DNA of 64,000 bases, taken from the NCBI GenBank assembly GCA_013398055.1, contig VZRS01002541.1, forward strand, positions 9,246-73,245, read 5' to 3'. How positions within the stretch are numbered: position 1 is the stretch's first letter; each line of letters opens with the position of its first letter. The notes beneath the pieces were generated by a model. It did no database searches. It was not told where the DNA came from and worked only from the letters and a program-made list of their open reading frames with translations. Made by a program: the position numbers and the translations under genes. Shown piece by piece: positions 1 through 12,260 of this stretch. Origin of the DNA: Ifrita kowaldi. Taxonomy: Eukaryota > Chordata > Aves > Passeriformes > Cinclosomatidae.

Positions 1-320
1 GAGCGGCGCAGCGCCCCCTCCCGGCGGGAAGCGCGCGGGTGCCTGAGGGGGCCGCGGGGCCCCGGGCGGCCTTTGCTGCCAAAAACTGCAAAAATACGGC
101 AAAACCGGGGAAAATACATCCAGGTTAAACCCTCCGGGCACATTCGCCCTCGCTTTGCCCGAGGTTTCAGTCAGCCTCGGTGCGTGTGTCCGACGTCGCA
201 GAGCCAGGCTCTCTCTGTCCGCCCGCCTGCGTGTGGGGAGGGGAAGGTGGGGTGTCCCCTGCTCCTTCCTCCGTAATTCCAGAGAGGTTTTGGAGGAGAA
301 GAGGGGGTGCAGATGTTACA
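1..320. promoter_or_regulatory. Edge of a CpG island (possible promoter or first exon)
   Basis: The first 75 bases carry twelve CpG dinucleotides and are almost entirely G and C, and CpGs remain frequent to about position 220 before falling to the low level seen in the rest of the window. In vertebrates such islands usually mark promoters and first exons of genes. The sequence is cut by the window edge, so the direction of transcription cannot be read. I see no convincing coding frame: frames of 67 to 115 codons overlap on both strands, as expected of GC-rich DNA. The island may serve a gene to the left, or one whose first intron fills this window. Confidence 0.6.
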
Positions 321-1302
321 TTTCCCTAGGGGAAACCATTTGCCACCTTTCCCGCAACCCAACCCGTCGCTGGACACCATCAGTGTCCCCTGTGTGGGGC
401 AGATCCCTGTCCCCAGCGGGTCAGGGAGGGATCCTGCTGCCCTGCAATTGGTGCTGAGGTTCTTCCCGTTATTTATCCAAAGGGTGCTTTGTCATGCGAC
501 CGAGCAGGTCTCCTATGGGAGACAGGTATGCTCAGAAAAATGGAAGACGGGCAGGTGGCTTCAGCTTGGGGGAACATTAATACACAAGGACAGGTCTCTG
601 GCTGATGGTTGTGTGCTGCCTTCACCTGCTAATTCACACCAGCTGTTGGCGTGACCTGTTCTGCCAACGGTCCTAAAGGTGCTTCGTCCCCTTTCCCACT
701 CCTCAGCAGCCCAGTAAGGGCAGCTCTGGTCACTTAATGCTAATGCCTGTAAGGGTTTCAGAACACAAAAGTGTTTCTCGTCTGTTCAGTATTAGTATTT
801 TCAAGTTTTAGCTCTAAAATGCTGCAAACTCCTGAATAATCATTGCCTGTAACCTTAGGTCTATCACCTTTCTGTCTTCAGCCTCAGCAAAGCAATCCCT
901 CTGTGCTGGGAGTGTTGCCTTGAAGGACACTCCCTGTTATCTCCCCAAATGACACTGATGTAAGTACGAGAGGACGAAACACTTCACGCTGGAGGTATAG
1001 ATGCATGTATATATACCACAGTGTTGCTATAACCACCCACAGAAATCTTAACATTGATTTTAAAGGAAAACTGCACAAGATATGCGATATTTTCCTTGGG
1101 CTTTCTGCGATTGGCTTCCAGAACCTCAGGAGAAAACTTCAAACTTTAGGGATTTTAACCTGACATAAAACTTTCCAACGTGCTCCACAGAAATGTTTCT
1201 TGGCTGCTTCTGTGACTGCCTCTCTTGCTGGTGTTCGCTGAGACAAAATACACATTTTTACCCGACCGGCCCCTTTTTTTTTTACCCAAGTAATAAAATA
1301 TG
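321..1302. other. Single-copy noncoding DNA flanking the CpG island
   Basis: Composition drops from GC-rich to mixed. A small perfect hairpin with 6-bp arms lies at 508-523, and a donor-like CAG/GTATG junction follows at about 525-530. No repeat family and no believable exon are recognised. Confidence 0.4.
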
Positions 1303-1317
1303 ACACTAGAGGGCGGC
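1303..1317 (+). promoter_or_regulatory. CTCF-like binding motif
   Basis: The bases ACACTAGAGGGCGGC match the vertebrate CTCF core (CCASYAGRKGGC) at 11 of 12 positions; the only miss is the first C, which is A here. The downstream GGC context also fits. CTCF sites set chromatin loop boundaries and are common near promoters, and this one lies about 1 kb from the CpG island. A single motif match can occur by chance, so occupancy is an inference. Confidence 0.45.
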
Positions 1318-2224
1318 CTGTTAATGTAATTCAATAATGAAGTTGCAGCGACTGCACATGGAGACGCAGCACTGTCCCCTGCTTGGAGCCAGGGCTCTGG
1401 CTGGAAGCAGGTCTGGGAACGCTGCCTTCTCCCCCTCTGAGGCAACCACCACTGCCTAAAGACACGCGGAATATCCTGAGTGTAATACCAGAACCCAAAA
1501 CAATGACTATTCCTAAGAAGTGTTATTTTCCAGCAGAGCCATGTGACTGCGTTGTCTCATGAGCTGTCCTGTGTTCCACACTCAGTCCTGCTCGGAGAAG
1601 GATGTGGCAGGAGCTATCCTGTCCATTCTCCCATGAGGAACCCATGTCCTGCCCCAAACCATGGCCCCTACTTTTGCAGGTAAGGGACGGCGCTGCAGTT
1701 GCAGCTCAGTTTTAGCCAGCTGCACTGCAGTTCAGTAAGCACAGTCCCTGTTGGCGGCTGGCTCTCAGCTCTCAGGCTCTGCACAGCCTTCCCGTGACTG
1801 AGGAGGTCTCTTACCGTTCCAGAGACCAGTTTCCTTGTGTCAAACGAGGTTAATAGCTGCATGCAATTTAATTAATTAAAGACTGGGAATATTTTTAGAA
1901 CACCAGACGCAGTATGTGTCAGAAATGCCAGGTATTATCTGAGTATGCAGTGCTGGCGTTATCGATATTTACATTTTGTACCGCCTGGAAGCGAGGATTT
2001 CCTGGTGGGAGGCTGCCAACAGCAACACCTTTCCCCCCCAGATTTAGGATCTGTGTGTCAAGCGTGAGCCAACAGGCACAAGTGACGTCAGGCAGGGGTA
2101 AGGCCAAGGACGCAAGGTGACGATGCATTGTGCGCTGGCAGACACCGGTGATGCTGGAGGTTGTCATGCATGGACCGCACCACAGGTGGGCTTAAGGTAT
2201 CCTCAAGAGGCTTTCAGTGCTGTG
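1318..2224. other. Single-copy noncoding DNA
   Basis: A CAG/CTG-rich stretch at about 1693-1735 contains several E-box-like CAGCTG words. Short frames on both strands look like chance. No repeat is recognised. Confidence 0.4.
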
Positions 2225-2860
2225 AGCCTATCAGACGTAATTCAGCATGTTCCCCAGAGAACATTTTAAGATGAATTTAACTGAGACTTTCTTATTGACT
2301 GCAGCAGAAATTGGCCTGGAGTTACAGATGGAAAGAACTTAAATAAGTGGCCGCTTTCCTGAAAGCTGATGTTCCTTAGCATTTAGCAATAACGTGTCCT
2401 CGGTTTTTGCTAAATTGCAAACGAGCAATTAATTCTTCAGCACTTGTGCAGAATACTTTAAAAATGGAAACATGAAAGTCTTCTATTAAAATGAAGTTGA
2501 TAGTATGCACCTGCCACTAATGTACTGTACACTGTGTCTTCCACTCATTATAGTGATGATTTGGGTTGAGATCAAGTGTCATATAGTGAAAATCACTTCA
2601 ACATGTGCCTGTTCATATGCATAAACTCCTGTGTACCAGATGGCAAAATATAATGACATCTTAAACAGCTAATTGCATAAACCTTGTAATGCAGATAATT
2701 GCTGAACCAAAGTATGAGTTAATAATTTCCCACTGTATTGCCTGGCTTGACACTAATTCTAAAGGAAAGTTGTGACAATTCTAACACACTGAAGTTCACC
2801 AAGCGGTAATTAAAACTAGCACTTAAAATCATTCGACTTTCAAACCCTTAATTACAATTC
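2225..2860. other. AT-rich block, candidate conserved noncoding element
   Basis: This block is AT-rich without being low-complexity. It contains repeated homeodomain-type words (TTAATTA/TAATTA variants, GCAATTAATT, GCGGTAATTAAAA) and POU-like ATGCATA/TTGCATAA words. It has no repeat similarity and no open frame of note. This texture is typical of developmental enhancers that are conserved among amniotes. Conservation itself is not visible from one sequence, so the call is an inference. Confidence 0.3.
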
Positions 2861-3574
2861 AGTGGAATCACTTTGTAGAAATCTAACATTTATAGATAGT
2901 TACATGATAGCTGATGTTTCATCATCATCCCTTTCATGGTGTTGTTCTAAGGCAGGCTTCAGGAAGTGCGTAGCTCTCCCTGGAAGCTTAAGGTTGTACT
3001 GGTTTCTGTACCAGTGGTCACTGGGAAACACTTGGAAAACTGGCCAGGACTAGGAGTTTTTCCACGGGCTATGCTTAAGGCAGCATGGCAAGTAGTCCTT
3101 TTTAATCACCTGATGATATATAAATGTAAATAAGCATTAAGCCACTACAATGAAATGTATCAGCTTTCATAGCTTGGGTTTAAGAGTTGAATTGTTGTGG
3201 TTGGTTTGATAACACAACGTACTGACCTCAAAGCCAGGCCTCTAACACATCCTGAGCTGTTACTGTGTATTGGAAAAGCTGCCATGAAGAATGGAAATAG
3301 AATTAATGATGGTAAATACAGTTTTAGGAGAAATAAGCCTTAGCAGACAAATGCAATTTCTTTCTTTGATGAGGCGCATCAAATAATATGATGAAGGTAA
3401 AGACTGAATGATAAAGGTCAATGAAGAGATGTGATATTCATTTTTTTATGGAGATTAGAATTAACACTGTGTGATATTCCGATCAAAAAGCATTAGAAAT
3501 AGCAGCAGAGCATGCACTAATTAGATTAGGAATTGGCAAACAGCCTGTTAAAAAGTAGCTATGAATCAGGAGTC
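2861..3574. other. AT-rich single-copy DNA
   Basis: The stretch 3260-3530 resembles the preceding block in texture and may extend it. Nothing coding is seen. The right end runs into the old CR1 remnant. Confidence 0.3.
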
Positions 3575-4115
3575 GTTATCAAATGGGAGAGTTTTACCAG
3601 GATCAGCATCAGGTCAGATGCTAGTCAATGTTTTCTTCAATGATTTGGATGTAAACAGTGTAAATTCACAGCTGATAAATCTGAGGGTGACAGGAACACT
3701 GGTGGAGTGACAGACAGCGATGAGTATGACACTCCAAATGATCTCAGTTGCTTCATGAACTGAGCCCATTCAAACACAATTGCTTTTAATACAGACAATA
3801 TAAGATTATGCGGTTTCTAGTGCTCACACTTTTAAAAAATTGTTGGAAAACTGGAGAGGGTGCAGAAAAGAGCCACAGAGAGGATTTTAGGGCTGAAGAA
3901 AGTGCTTAATGGTGAAAGACTTAAAGCGCTCAATCTGCCTTGCTTACTGGAAAGAAGGCTGGGACGTGACATGAGTGTAATGTGTAAGTATTTAAGTATC
4001 TACAAGATGTGTCTGGAATTATCTGCTGGATACTGACGACATTTTTAATCTTTCAGAGAAAAATGGACAACTGCAAGTTGAAGTCAAACAAACTCAAGTG
4101 AGAATTTAGGGGGTT
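3575..4115 (+). mobile_element. Ancient CR1-clade LINE fragment with internal deletion
   Basis: Two parts of a CR1-type ORF2 reverse transcriptase can be read. From about 3600 the translation gives VNVFFNDLD, matching the FNIFINDLD-type motif of CR1 reverse transcriptase, and near 3765 a WAxxNxxxFNTDK-like stretch is readable through one stop. From 3845, in a different frame, the translation LERVQKRATERILGL matches the CR1 thumb region and continues without a stop for about 48 codons to a KYL-like motif. In intact elements the two parts are several hundred bases apart, but here the gap is short, so roughly 250-300 bp are missing. Stops, a frameshift and the deletion show an inactive copy much older than the other CR1s in the window. 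Confidence 0.8.
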
Positions 4116-7100
4116 TTAATAGCCAGAGTAGCTGAAGGCTGATTTTCAAGGCACAAAGTAGATACTGTCTTTTTTTACATTTTATTTTCAAAGCAAGACC
4201 AGAAGATCTGTGGTAACTAAAACCAAGTGAGTGCATTTAATGCAGGGGCAATAGCACTCAGTGAGTTGTCATGTATCAAGGGGCTTTCTCTAGCCTTCAG
4301 TGCTGAGTCTATATACATCAGCAGACATTGCATAAGCATTTGGGAGCAGAAACGTACACCTGTGCAATGGAATAATCAAGTAATAACAAGCCTAACACAT
4401 TTCATGGGCTCTCCAGACCCAGGCCAGGTGTGCAGATATCGCACATTCATATATCTCTAATAACGTATTATTTTTAAAAAGAGACAGTTTGTGTGCTGCA
4501 GGAGCTACACAAACCCCCCAAAAAGCAGCTCCCTGCCAGTAGATCAGTCAGCCCTTGCCTGCCTGCTGGTATGAAATGGCTGATTCCTCAGAGTTCTGTG
4601 CCTCTGCTCTGTGGCAAAGGAGAAGCAGTGACCACATCCCTGGCTGTCTTCCACCTGGAAGCCTGTTTTATTCACAATGTGAATCAGACATTCCTGGATG
4701 GGAGAGGGTTACAGGCAGAATATTAGCCTGAAACTTCACCCCAAGCCTCTTCTTCTGATACAATTCTGTCTCAGCAATTGATTACTGTAAGAAATGCTGC
4801 CAAAGACTTGTCACGCTGCTCACACAGCTCTCTTCTGCTCTGGCCATACACACCCACCACAGCAGTTCCCTATGTGTTGCTTGCATCCTACACACTTGCT
4901 CCTCTCTCAATACTCAAAAAAACTCAACAACTGTCAAAGCCATGAGCAGGCAGTAATCATTTCAAGACTCTCCAGTACCACCTCATGGTGTCTCCAACTA
5001 CAGCTCAATGTAATGCAGAAGGAAGAGAAAGCAGGGACCTCATCCCATTTCCTTCAGCTCTGGCATGTTCTTGGAGGTCTCCCATCTAACTTTGGATGGA
5101 GCACAGTTCAGCCTAGCCCCTGACCAAAGCTGGGAGCTAAACTCTATCAAATCCAATAGCACAGACAGTTCTGTGCAAGGCTCAGCACAATCTCTCTGCC
5201 TTTTAACATATTTATTAGCCCATGAATCATAACTACCAGGTGTCTGTGTTGTTACTAATTTTACAGACAGATGTAACTGAATCTGATATGAAATACTTTA
5301 ATGCTCAGGTCTCCTTTACTGCTCCCTGGGGTCTTTCCAGCCACCCCTGCTGTGGATCGACAGCCCTTTCCTCTGTGGGAGCAGCACTGCCATGTACAGC
5401 TGGTGAGGATCAGGCTGTTTTTCCCTAGAGAAAGATACTCCAGGGAAGATGCCATTCCCGACAGTTAAAACATTTTCAGTCTATACTAATCATCCTCTGT
5501 AAAACCTCAGCTCAAGGTGATTGTGTCAAGCTCTGCAAAGTAGCTCCATTCAGCAGAGCTCACAGTGCATGTGTGGTACATGAAGAGATGGCACTTTTTT
5601 TTGTGTATTCACCTCCTAATTATTTACCTGAGGCAGTCTCTCAACTGTCTATAGCTACCTGGAGTTACAGCCTTCCCTCACACACTCCACCAGCTGCATG
5701 GAACATGTGCCTCCAGGTGGTCCTGGGTAGTTTTCCCAAGAGCACTATTCTTCAGGGAAATTTCAGTACAAAATTCTATGAGATTCATGCATTTCATTCA
5801 TTGCCCACATGTGTAAGTGCAGAATGTCATGGATGGTATTTCAGCCTATGTATCTGCACCATAACTACTACACACTGTCCATAGAAGAGACGCTGATAAC
5901 TCTATAACAAACCAAAGCAAAAGAAGACACCAAGCAGCATTATTAATTGATAACTCAAATGCAAAAGATTTGAGGGACATTGAAATTGTCAGTGATAGCA
6001 AAACCTGGACAGCTCAACAGTCTCAGGGACTTAGGCAGAGATCGATGCAGTGGCTGAGGACCTGCCTTTGGCTTGCAAACATGCTGGTGATCAACTCAGA
6101 GCAGAAAACTGTCCCACCAATCAACTCAGCATCTTAAAATGAAACACAAGCTGAAATTAGTTGATGGGAATGATGTTATCTGAGAAACTTCTTTTTCTTT
6201 AAAATATCTGATAGATCCAGGATGTGGTGGTACAACATGATGGTGACTTATTTCTCAGTCTGTGAATGTAAATTCTTCTTCCTCTTTTCTTTCAATATGA
6301 AGAAGTCTTGGAAGTCGAACCTGGGGGTAGATTATCTTCCAGAGGTGGAAATCTAGAAAACAAGGCAAAATACGTTGTCATATCTCTTTAGTGCTCCTTG
6401 CAACATTATTTCCTGCTTAGGATTTCTAGATACTTATTATATCAATCCACTTGTAGAGTGAAAACAATTTCTGATTATGGGTTCTATCAAAACAGAATTC
6501 AGTATTGAAAACATAGCATGCATTTTGAGTTTTATTAACAAATCCTGCTTAAATTGAATCTCTCCCCATAATTCCCTTTCTAACCAGGAATCAGTAACAT
6601 TCAAATAGTGCCAATGTAATAAATATTCACTAAAGAGGAGCATAACTCAGAGTTCTCCTACCTGGCTGTGGTTGTTTGGTGCTCTTCAGAGGAGGAGCCA
6701 TCTTCTTGTCTCCACTTGTCTGCAGGAGGTTTTTACGAAAGGATCAGCCATCATATTTTACCTTTTCCTAAAAATGCATGCCTGTCTTTGCCATGCCTCA
6801 TATGTGTCCTGAGATCCAAAGACATCGGAGACAGACTGAAAAATCTGTTGGTAGGCAGAGAAAATGCTCAGGGGGGAGTGGGCCTCCAGATTCTGTTCTC
6901 CATGGAGCAATTGCTCTCAGCCATTACTCTGATTAAAAACCTTATAATAAAATACAGTGTCATCTTAGAAGGGGAATTTGCTTCCAGAACCGGTGAAAAT
7001 CACTGGAGATCTGTCATTTCTCCAGATGAACACCTGGCGACTGATTTTCTTTACCCTGCCTAATTTGCCTTTGATTTCTAAGACCCTAAGGCACTTTAGA

Positions 7101-8435
7101 GATCAGAAAATAGTTCAGTCTATAAAAAAGAAATGCACCTCTCTTCTTAGCACTGGTTCTCAAATTGTTCTTTCACACATTGCTATCACCATGTGTAATT
7201 ACTTGCAGGTGTCAGCTGGAACGTGGTGTCTTTTGTCTTCTCAAGTGCTTTGGCCAGCAGGGACCTAACAAGCTTTGGTTTGCTGTGATTAATAGGTTGG
7301 CTCTGAATGACCACTGGAAAAGGACATCCTGTAAGATAAGAGCTTTCACTGTCAGTCATATGGATTGCTTCACCTCGGAATGTTCCAAAGCAGCATTGCT
7401 GGAACAATTTGGACCTGGGTCTGAAGCCAGTGAGAATTTCGTAGACATGCAGGACTCTGCAATAACTTGCAATTCAGTGGTTGAATTCCACTACGGGCAC
7501 CAGAACAGGCTAAGAAACCAGTGATCTTGATCACAATTAGGCCTGATTTATACACATTATTTGCTTATCATCCATTCCATATCCCATCAATTTAGGTTCT
7601 TAATATGGGCACTTATCACAGCAGTGATCGCTGTCTGCTCTGTTAATTGATGATTTCATTGTTCATTGCACCTATTTACGTGTGGCTGTCAGGAAGGGTT
7701 TTGTTTCAGCTATGTGAGCATAAGTAAGAACAGTTCTCCAAATCATCAAAATGGCATTCAAAAATCCTCAAAGTCTTCAAAATGGGATTTTGGATTAGGT
7801 AGTGGTTTCACAGAAACATCTGAAGATTGCCTACAGAAAGAGAACAAATTCTTTAGAGATTTTTGTTGTCCAGCAGATTGGCTGCTGGAGGCTTTTCAGG
7901 TAGCAAAAAACCTTTCCCAGGAAGTTTCTGCAAGGCTCTGACATTTATAGAGTGGCTGTCGGTGTTGCATAACCTCAGGAGCATCATTATCATTGACCTA
8001 TTGTAGAGCTGCCACTATTTCATGTGCTGCGTTCTTCAGCAGAGCAATGCTTATCTGTGCTTTTCTTAACTCATCTCTTGTCAGTAAGAGCTTTTCTCTG
8101 TGTCTCTTGTTTCTATTTAGGATATAGAGCAAGAGGAAGACAAAGGGGCTCTAAAAATTAGAGAACTTGGAGTTATGAGTTGTTTTTATAAATTTTGGCC
8201 AGGGTTAATTTCTTAAAGATAATTCTCATTTTGTATTTCATTCAAACAACAGATTCTAATGCTGTTTTAATTTTGCTGTTTCACTTTAACCTCCATTATT
8301 TATCAACTTCTTTAAACTGTTTGGCTTATTCACAGCACTTTTTAAGGCTTCTACCCCTCGACTATTTTATCTTGGCAGTTGAAGTGATCTCTGTATAGTC
8401 AAACACTACTTTATGCAGATCCCATTGGGGCTATT
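4116..8435. other. Single-copy noncoding DNA, 4.3 kb
   Basis: No repeat family is recognised here. Frames of up to 131 codons (6668-7063, plus) and 119 codons (7165-7524, plus) overlap others on both strands. They show no domain, signal peptide or splice-compatible continuation. I take the stretch as intronic or intergenic. Confidence 0.4.
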
Positions 8436-8451
8436 CACATATCCATATGTG
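8436..8451. repeat. Short perfect inverted repeat
   Basis: CACATAT and ATATGTG face each other across 2 bases. The arms are only 7 bp, so this could be chance or a dyad for a dimeric factor. Confidence 0.3.
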
Positions 8452-10429
8452 CATGCAGTTCCCTCTAATGCTTGTCAATGGGACTTAACATATGAGCATG
8501 GACATGAGAATAGACCCCTTGCTGGGCACTTGACTAGATGGGGTTTTTTTTTTTGATGTTGATCCAGATCACTCACAGCAAACGTGGCTGTTATTAGAAA
8601 TCACTGCACTTAACAGGACCACCGAGTGCAACCTCCCTTCCCTTCTCCTTCTTCCACATGGGAGCTGCTTGGTGGGGTTTGCAGGCTCATGGTAAATATT
8701 TCTTAGACACAAACTGGAATCCAAGGTTAATGCATAAAGTAGCTTTATTCTGTGTGTTCCCTTCTGTTTGCCATGAAACAGTATACAATTAAGTCACTCC
8801 ATTAAAGAAAGGGCAGGTTTTTTAAGGATTTAAGTGGGACTTGGATGTTTGGGTTCTGTGTGTGGCTCCACCTAGGCAGGATGGTTGGAGCTTTAACACT
8901 CAGTTCTTACGAAAACAAATGGAAAGCTGAGGTAACTTTGAGCATTTACATTTTATTTCCATATACCTGTTTTTAGCATCTTTTGTGGTTCTTGTAACTG
9001 TGGGCTCCCCACTCTGCTGGTATTCACGTGCCTATAAGTTAAGTGATGACAGAACACTTTCCATCATGAAGTTGAAGTCTTCAATATGTTTTGTAAAACT
9101 GATGCATCTTGTGCCATCTGTAATCCCACTCCACTGCGCAATTCAGGGAGATGCAAATGTTGAATCAGTATTTTTTGTTAACCATATGAAAATAATTACT
9201 GATTTCAGAGTAATTTGTTATGAAAATGTGTCCACATCTGAAAGAGGAAATGACCAAGTCAAGACGTGTTCTCTCAATCTCTTTTCTGCTAGGAGGCTTC
9301 CTGCTTTTAAACCACACTTTGAGATTTTGGATGGTTGTTTTTTTTTAAATGTATGATCCTTGGAGAAGTTTACTGAGCTATAATTCTGGGTGCAGTAGGG
9401 ACCAATGAACTGAAGTGAAGTCAAACATGGGCAGGAAGCACAGTGTTTCAATAGCCAGCCCATCAGGAATTAATTTACTTAGTTTAAATCTTCACTTTCT
9501 ACTTCACTCCATGCTTTCAGGTTTTCCCTACTGGCACTAGAAGCATGAACAAGCCTCTAACAGAGTACCAGGATACAACAGTGTCTGTTTTCCAGAGATC
9601 TGGTCCTGATCCCCCCAGCTACATTGCGGGCAGAACCTCGTACCAGGGCAGAAATCTTGAATTTAGTCTCTGTGGACATCAGAACTGACCTCTGGCTAAA
9701 CTGGGGCCACATCTCAGGACAGAACCAAATGAGAGCAATTTCAGCACACAGTAACTCACAGTTATCCATCTCCCAAGGTTGGCCGGTCAAGGTTGGCCAA
9801 TCTTTTCTGTTTTAAAGCTTGAATTTCAGTGCTCATAACTTTACCTGGTATTAACCATCAGAAGACATTTCCCAAAATTCATGTTTTGTCAGGCTGATTT
9901 CTTTCTAGGAATTTTTACTCAAACTAATTAATCTATTCATAAGAAAGGTTCTAGGAAATATTTTTCAGTGTTAACTGTTCTCATAGTTTGACCTTGTAAA
10001 GCTCTGATAACATCCTGGTTTCAAAGCAACAACTAGAAGACTGGTCTACATCATCTGTTTATCAAGAAATATTTTATGGAAGTCTCAAAAATCCATCAAA
10101 TCTCAAAGGCCTTTACAAACTTCACATTTGCTTGTGCTCAGCAAAAATTTTACAGATTAAACTGCTAAAGTCAGAGCAGGTTTTACAGGGAAGAGGCACC
10201 ATTTGGGCAGAGTGCACAGACCCTGTCTTGCCATGCAGGGGGTTCATGAACACCTCTCTACAATGTTGTTTCAAATATTTGCTAACTTCTGGGTGCTCAG
10301 TCTTGCATTCCCAGCAGTGTCCTGTAACAACATCCCCACTTCATGCGCAATTAAATGTCATTTACAAAGCAGGTAATGAGTTAAAATAACCGTGCCCCTG
10401 TTGCTTAGGAGGAAGTATGTCTCTTAGCT
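8452..10429. other. Single-copy noncoding DNA
   Basis: A T-run lies at about 8544-8554. Overlapping sense and antisense frames at 9557-9815 have no known domain. Nothing else is recognised. Confidence 0.4.
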
Positions 10430-10560
10430 GGTACTAATGGATGGCAGCTATTAGTTACTCCTACATTAAGGTGCATTCATATTGAAATTTTCTACTGTCA
10501 TTACAATGCATTTGATTAAAATGCATAAGAATTACACATTAAATATCATGTGGCTGGATG
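10430..10560. other. Small AT-rich block, candidate conserved element
   Basis: ATGCAT-type words recur (ATGCATTTGATTAAAATGCAT) together with AATTACACATTAAA. This is octamer/homeodomain-like texture with no repeat similarity. The call rests on texture only. Confidence 0.25.
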
Positions 10561-11659
10561 GAAGCGTAATTTAGCTGAGTCTGCAGATGCAGTCATGCAG
10601 GTGTTTCTGTAATTCTGATTCACTTGGTAAAACTGTTGATGTTCAGTGGCCCTCAAATCACATAACCATCTGTGGTTCAGTTCCTTGTGAAAGGAATTCC
10701 TTGTGCCTTTTATCAGATATGACCACTGGATTCTGAAGCAAAACTTTTGTGAATTAGGTAACATTTAAATGTTGGGTGTTTTGTGAGGAGGAGAGGTATT
10801 ACATACATCAGGTATTTCAGCTTGCATTTGTTAACCACAGAGCTACTGCAAGAAGAGGATAAATCCTGGGGTCTTTGTGGGAACCTTGTCTCACTCCACG
10901 GAAGCATTATGCTCTCTAAAATAAGAAAAATTAATATGTAAGTCTGGATTGTGTCTGATTTGAAGTTTTTGAAACTAAAAAAGTCTGGTCTTATGCATCT
11001 CCCTAACAAAATATCAGGTGCCTGAAAAGCACAGAATGTGAGTTTTTATAGGTAGATTCACATTTTCTGCCTAGACCTCATACCACTAAATACAGTCTTA
11101 ACAACTGCAACTATTGCAGCTTTAGTTTTCACAAAACACAAGATAATGCCAGGTAATTTCAATGCAGAGCCAGAGAACTGAGCCCAACACCAGGCAGGTC
11201 CACAACTGCCAGCAGAAGCTCTTCTGTCCTTACAGACCAGCTCATGTCCCATTTCTTTGCTAGACTGAGAACTTGTCCAAGGCAGGAAGCCACAACTGGG
11301 AGCAATAGACAAGGAAATCGGAGCAAATAGGTGAGGAAAGCAGGGACAGAGCTACAGGAGCTCTGGTTCTGTTGAAGGGCTGTGGCTGGGGGTTTGCAGT
11401 GCAACTCATTGCTGACCCTGCTATGGTGTTTTCCAGCCCATAGTGCTTTCCAGGCTGGGAACATCCAGCCCTTCACTCCATTTGGAATCAAACTGACGTA
11501 ACTTTTAGAGAATCACAGACTTGACATCATCGGAACCCAGTGTGAAGCAATCTAGCTAATGTGAAGTTTTGTCTAGGAAGTTTTTCAGGGTTGAGCATAG
11601 TTTGAAAGAAAAAAAAAACAAGGCAGAATCACAGGTGGTTTTCTCTTTACCTCAAGGAT
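10561..11659. other. Single-copy noncoding DNA
   Basis: Minus-strand frames at 11058-11491 overlap one another in different registers and look like chance. No repeat is recognised. Confidence 0.4.
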
Positions 11660-12260
11660 TACTGTGTTTACGCATTTTGAAAAAGCGACTGAGCTAATTT
11701 ATAAGAGACTTTTATTTTTAAGGAAAAATAAAGACCTCACAAGAATTTTAGTCCATCAGCAACATACGGAAATGAGAAAAAAAGTCTGTCCTCGGTTGAT
11801 GAAGTATTTATTTATCATTGAAATCCCAGACATTTGCATCCAATGTAAGGGCAAAACAAATTTTATGCGTAACCTCGTAGAGAATTCTGTTAAAAGCAGT
11901 TTTGGATACCTGTAAGTAATTATGCTATCACATTCTCTAACGGATTTAATTTGGGCCAAGTAGCAACTACTGTATGTCCAAAAAGATAATGAATTAAAGC
12001 AATGCTTTGGCATATCCCCTTTCTGAAATGTTAGCAGCCTCTCAAGTGACTTGAAAAATGGGCTTCAATAAATGGACAGGAAAATATAAGCAATTAAATT
12101 CAATCAATAAAGCTGTCCTTGACCAAAGTCCAAACATTAAAAAACAACTCCAATTGAATTATGAGAAATCCTTTTCTGATTTTAACTAGATTAGTTTAAT
12201 CACATGTGCATTGAAGTTGCGTGCCATTCCTCACTAAGTTTATGGAAACAAAAAGCTCCG
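11660..12260. other. AT-rich block, candidate conserved noncoding element
   Basis: Complex AT-rich sequence with scattered CpGs (TTTACGCA, AAGCGACT, ATACGGAA, TATGCGTAAC, TAACGGAT). This is unusual, because CpG is depleted elsewhere in the AT-rich part of the window. Retained CpG in AT-rich single-copy DNA is often a sign of constraint. No repeat is recognised and frames are short. Confidence 0.35.

Noticed and set aside
6668..7063. 131-codon plus-strand frame and overlapping neighbours to 7524
   Set aside because: Three plus registers overlap in sequence, with no domain and no splice-site logic.
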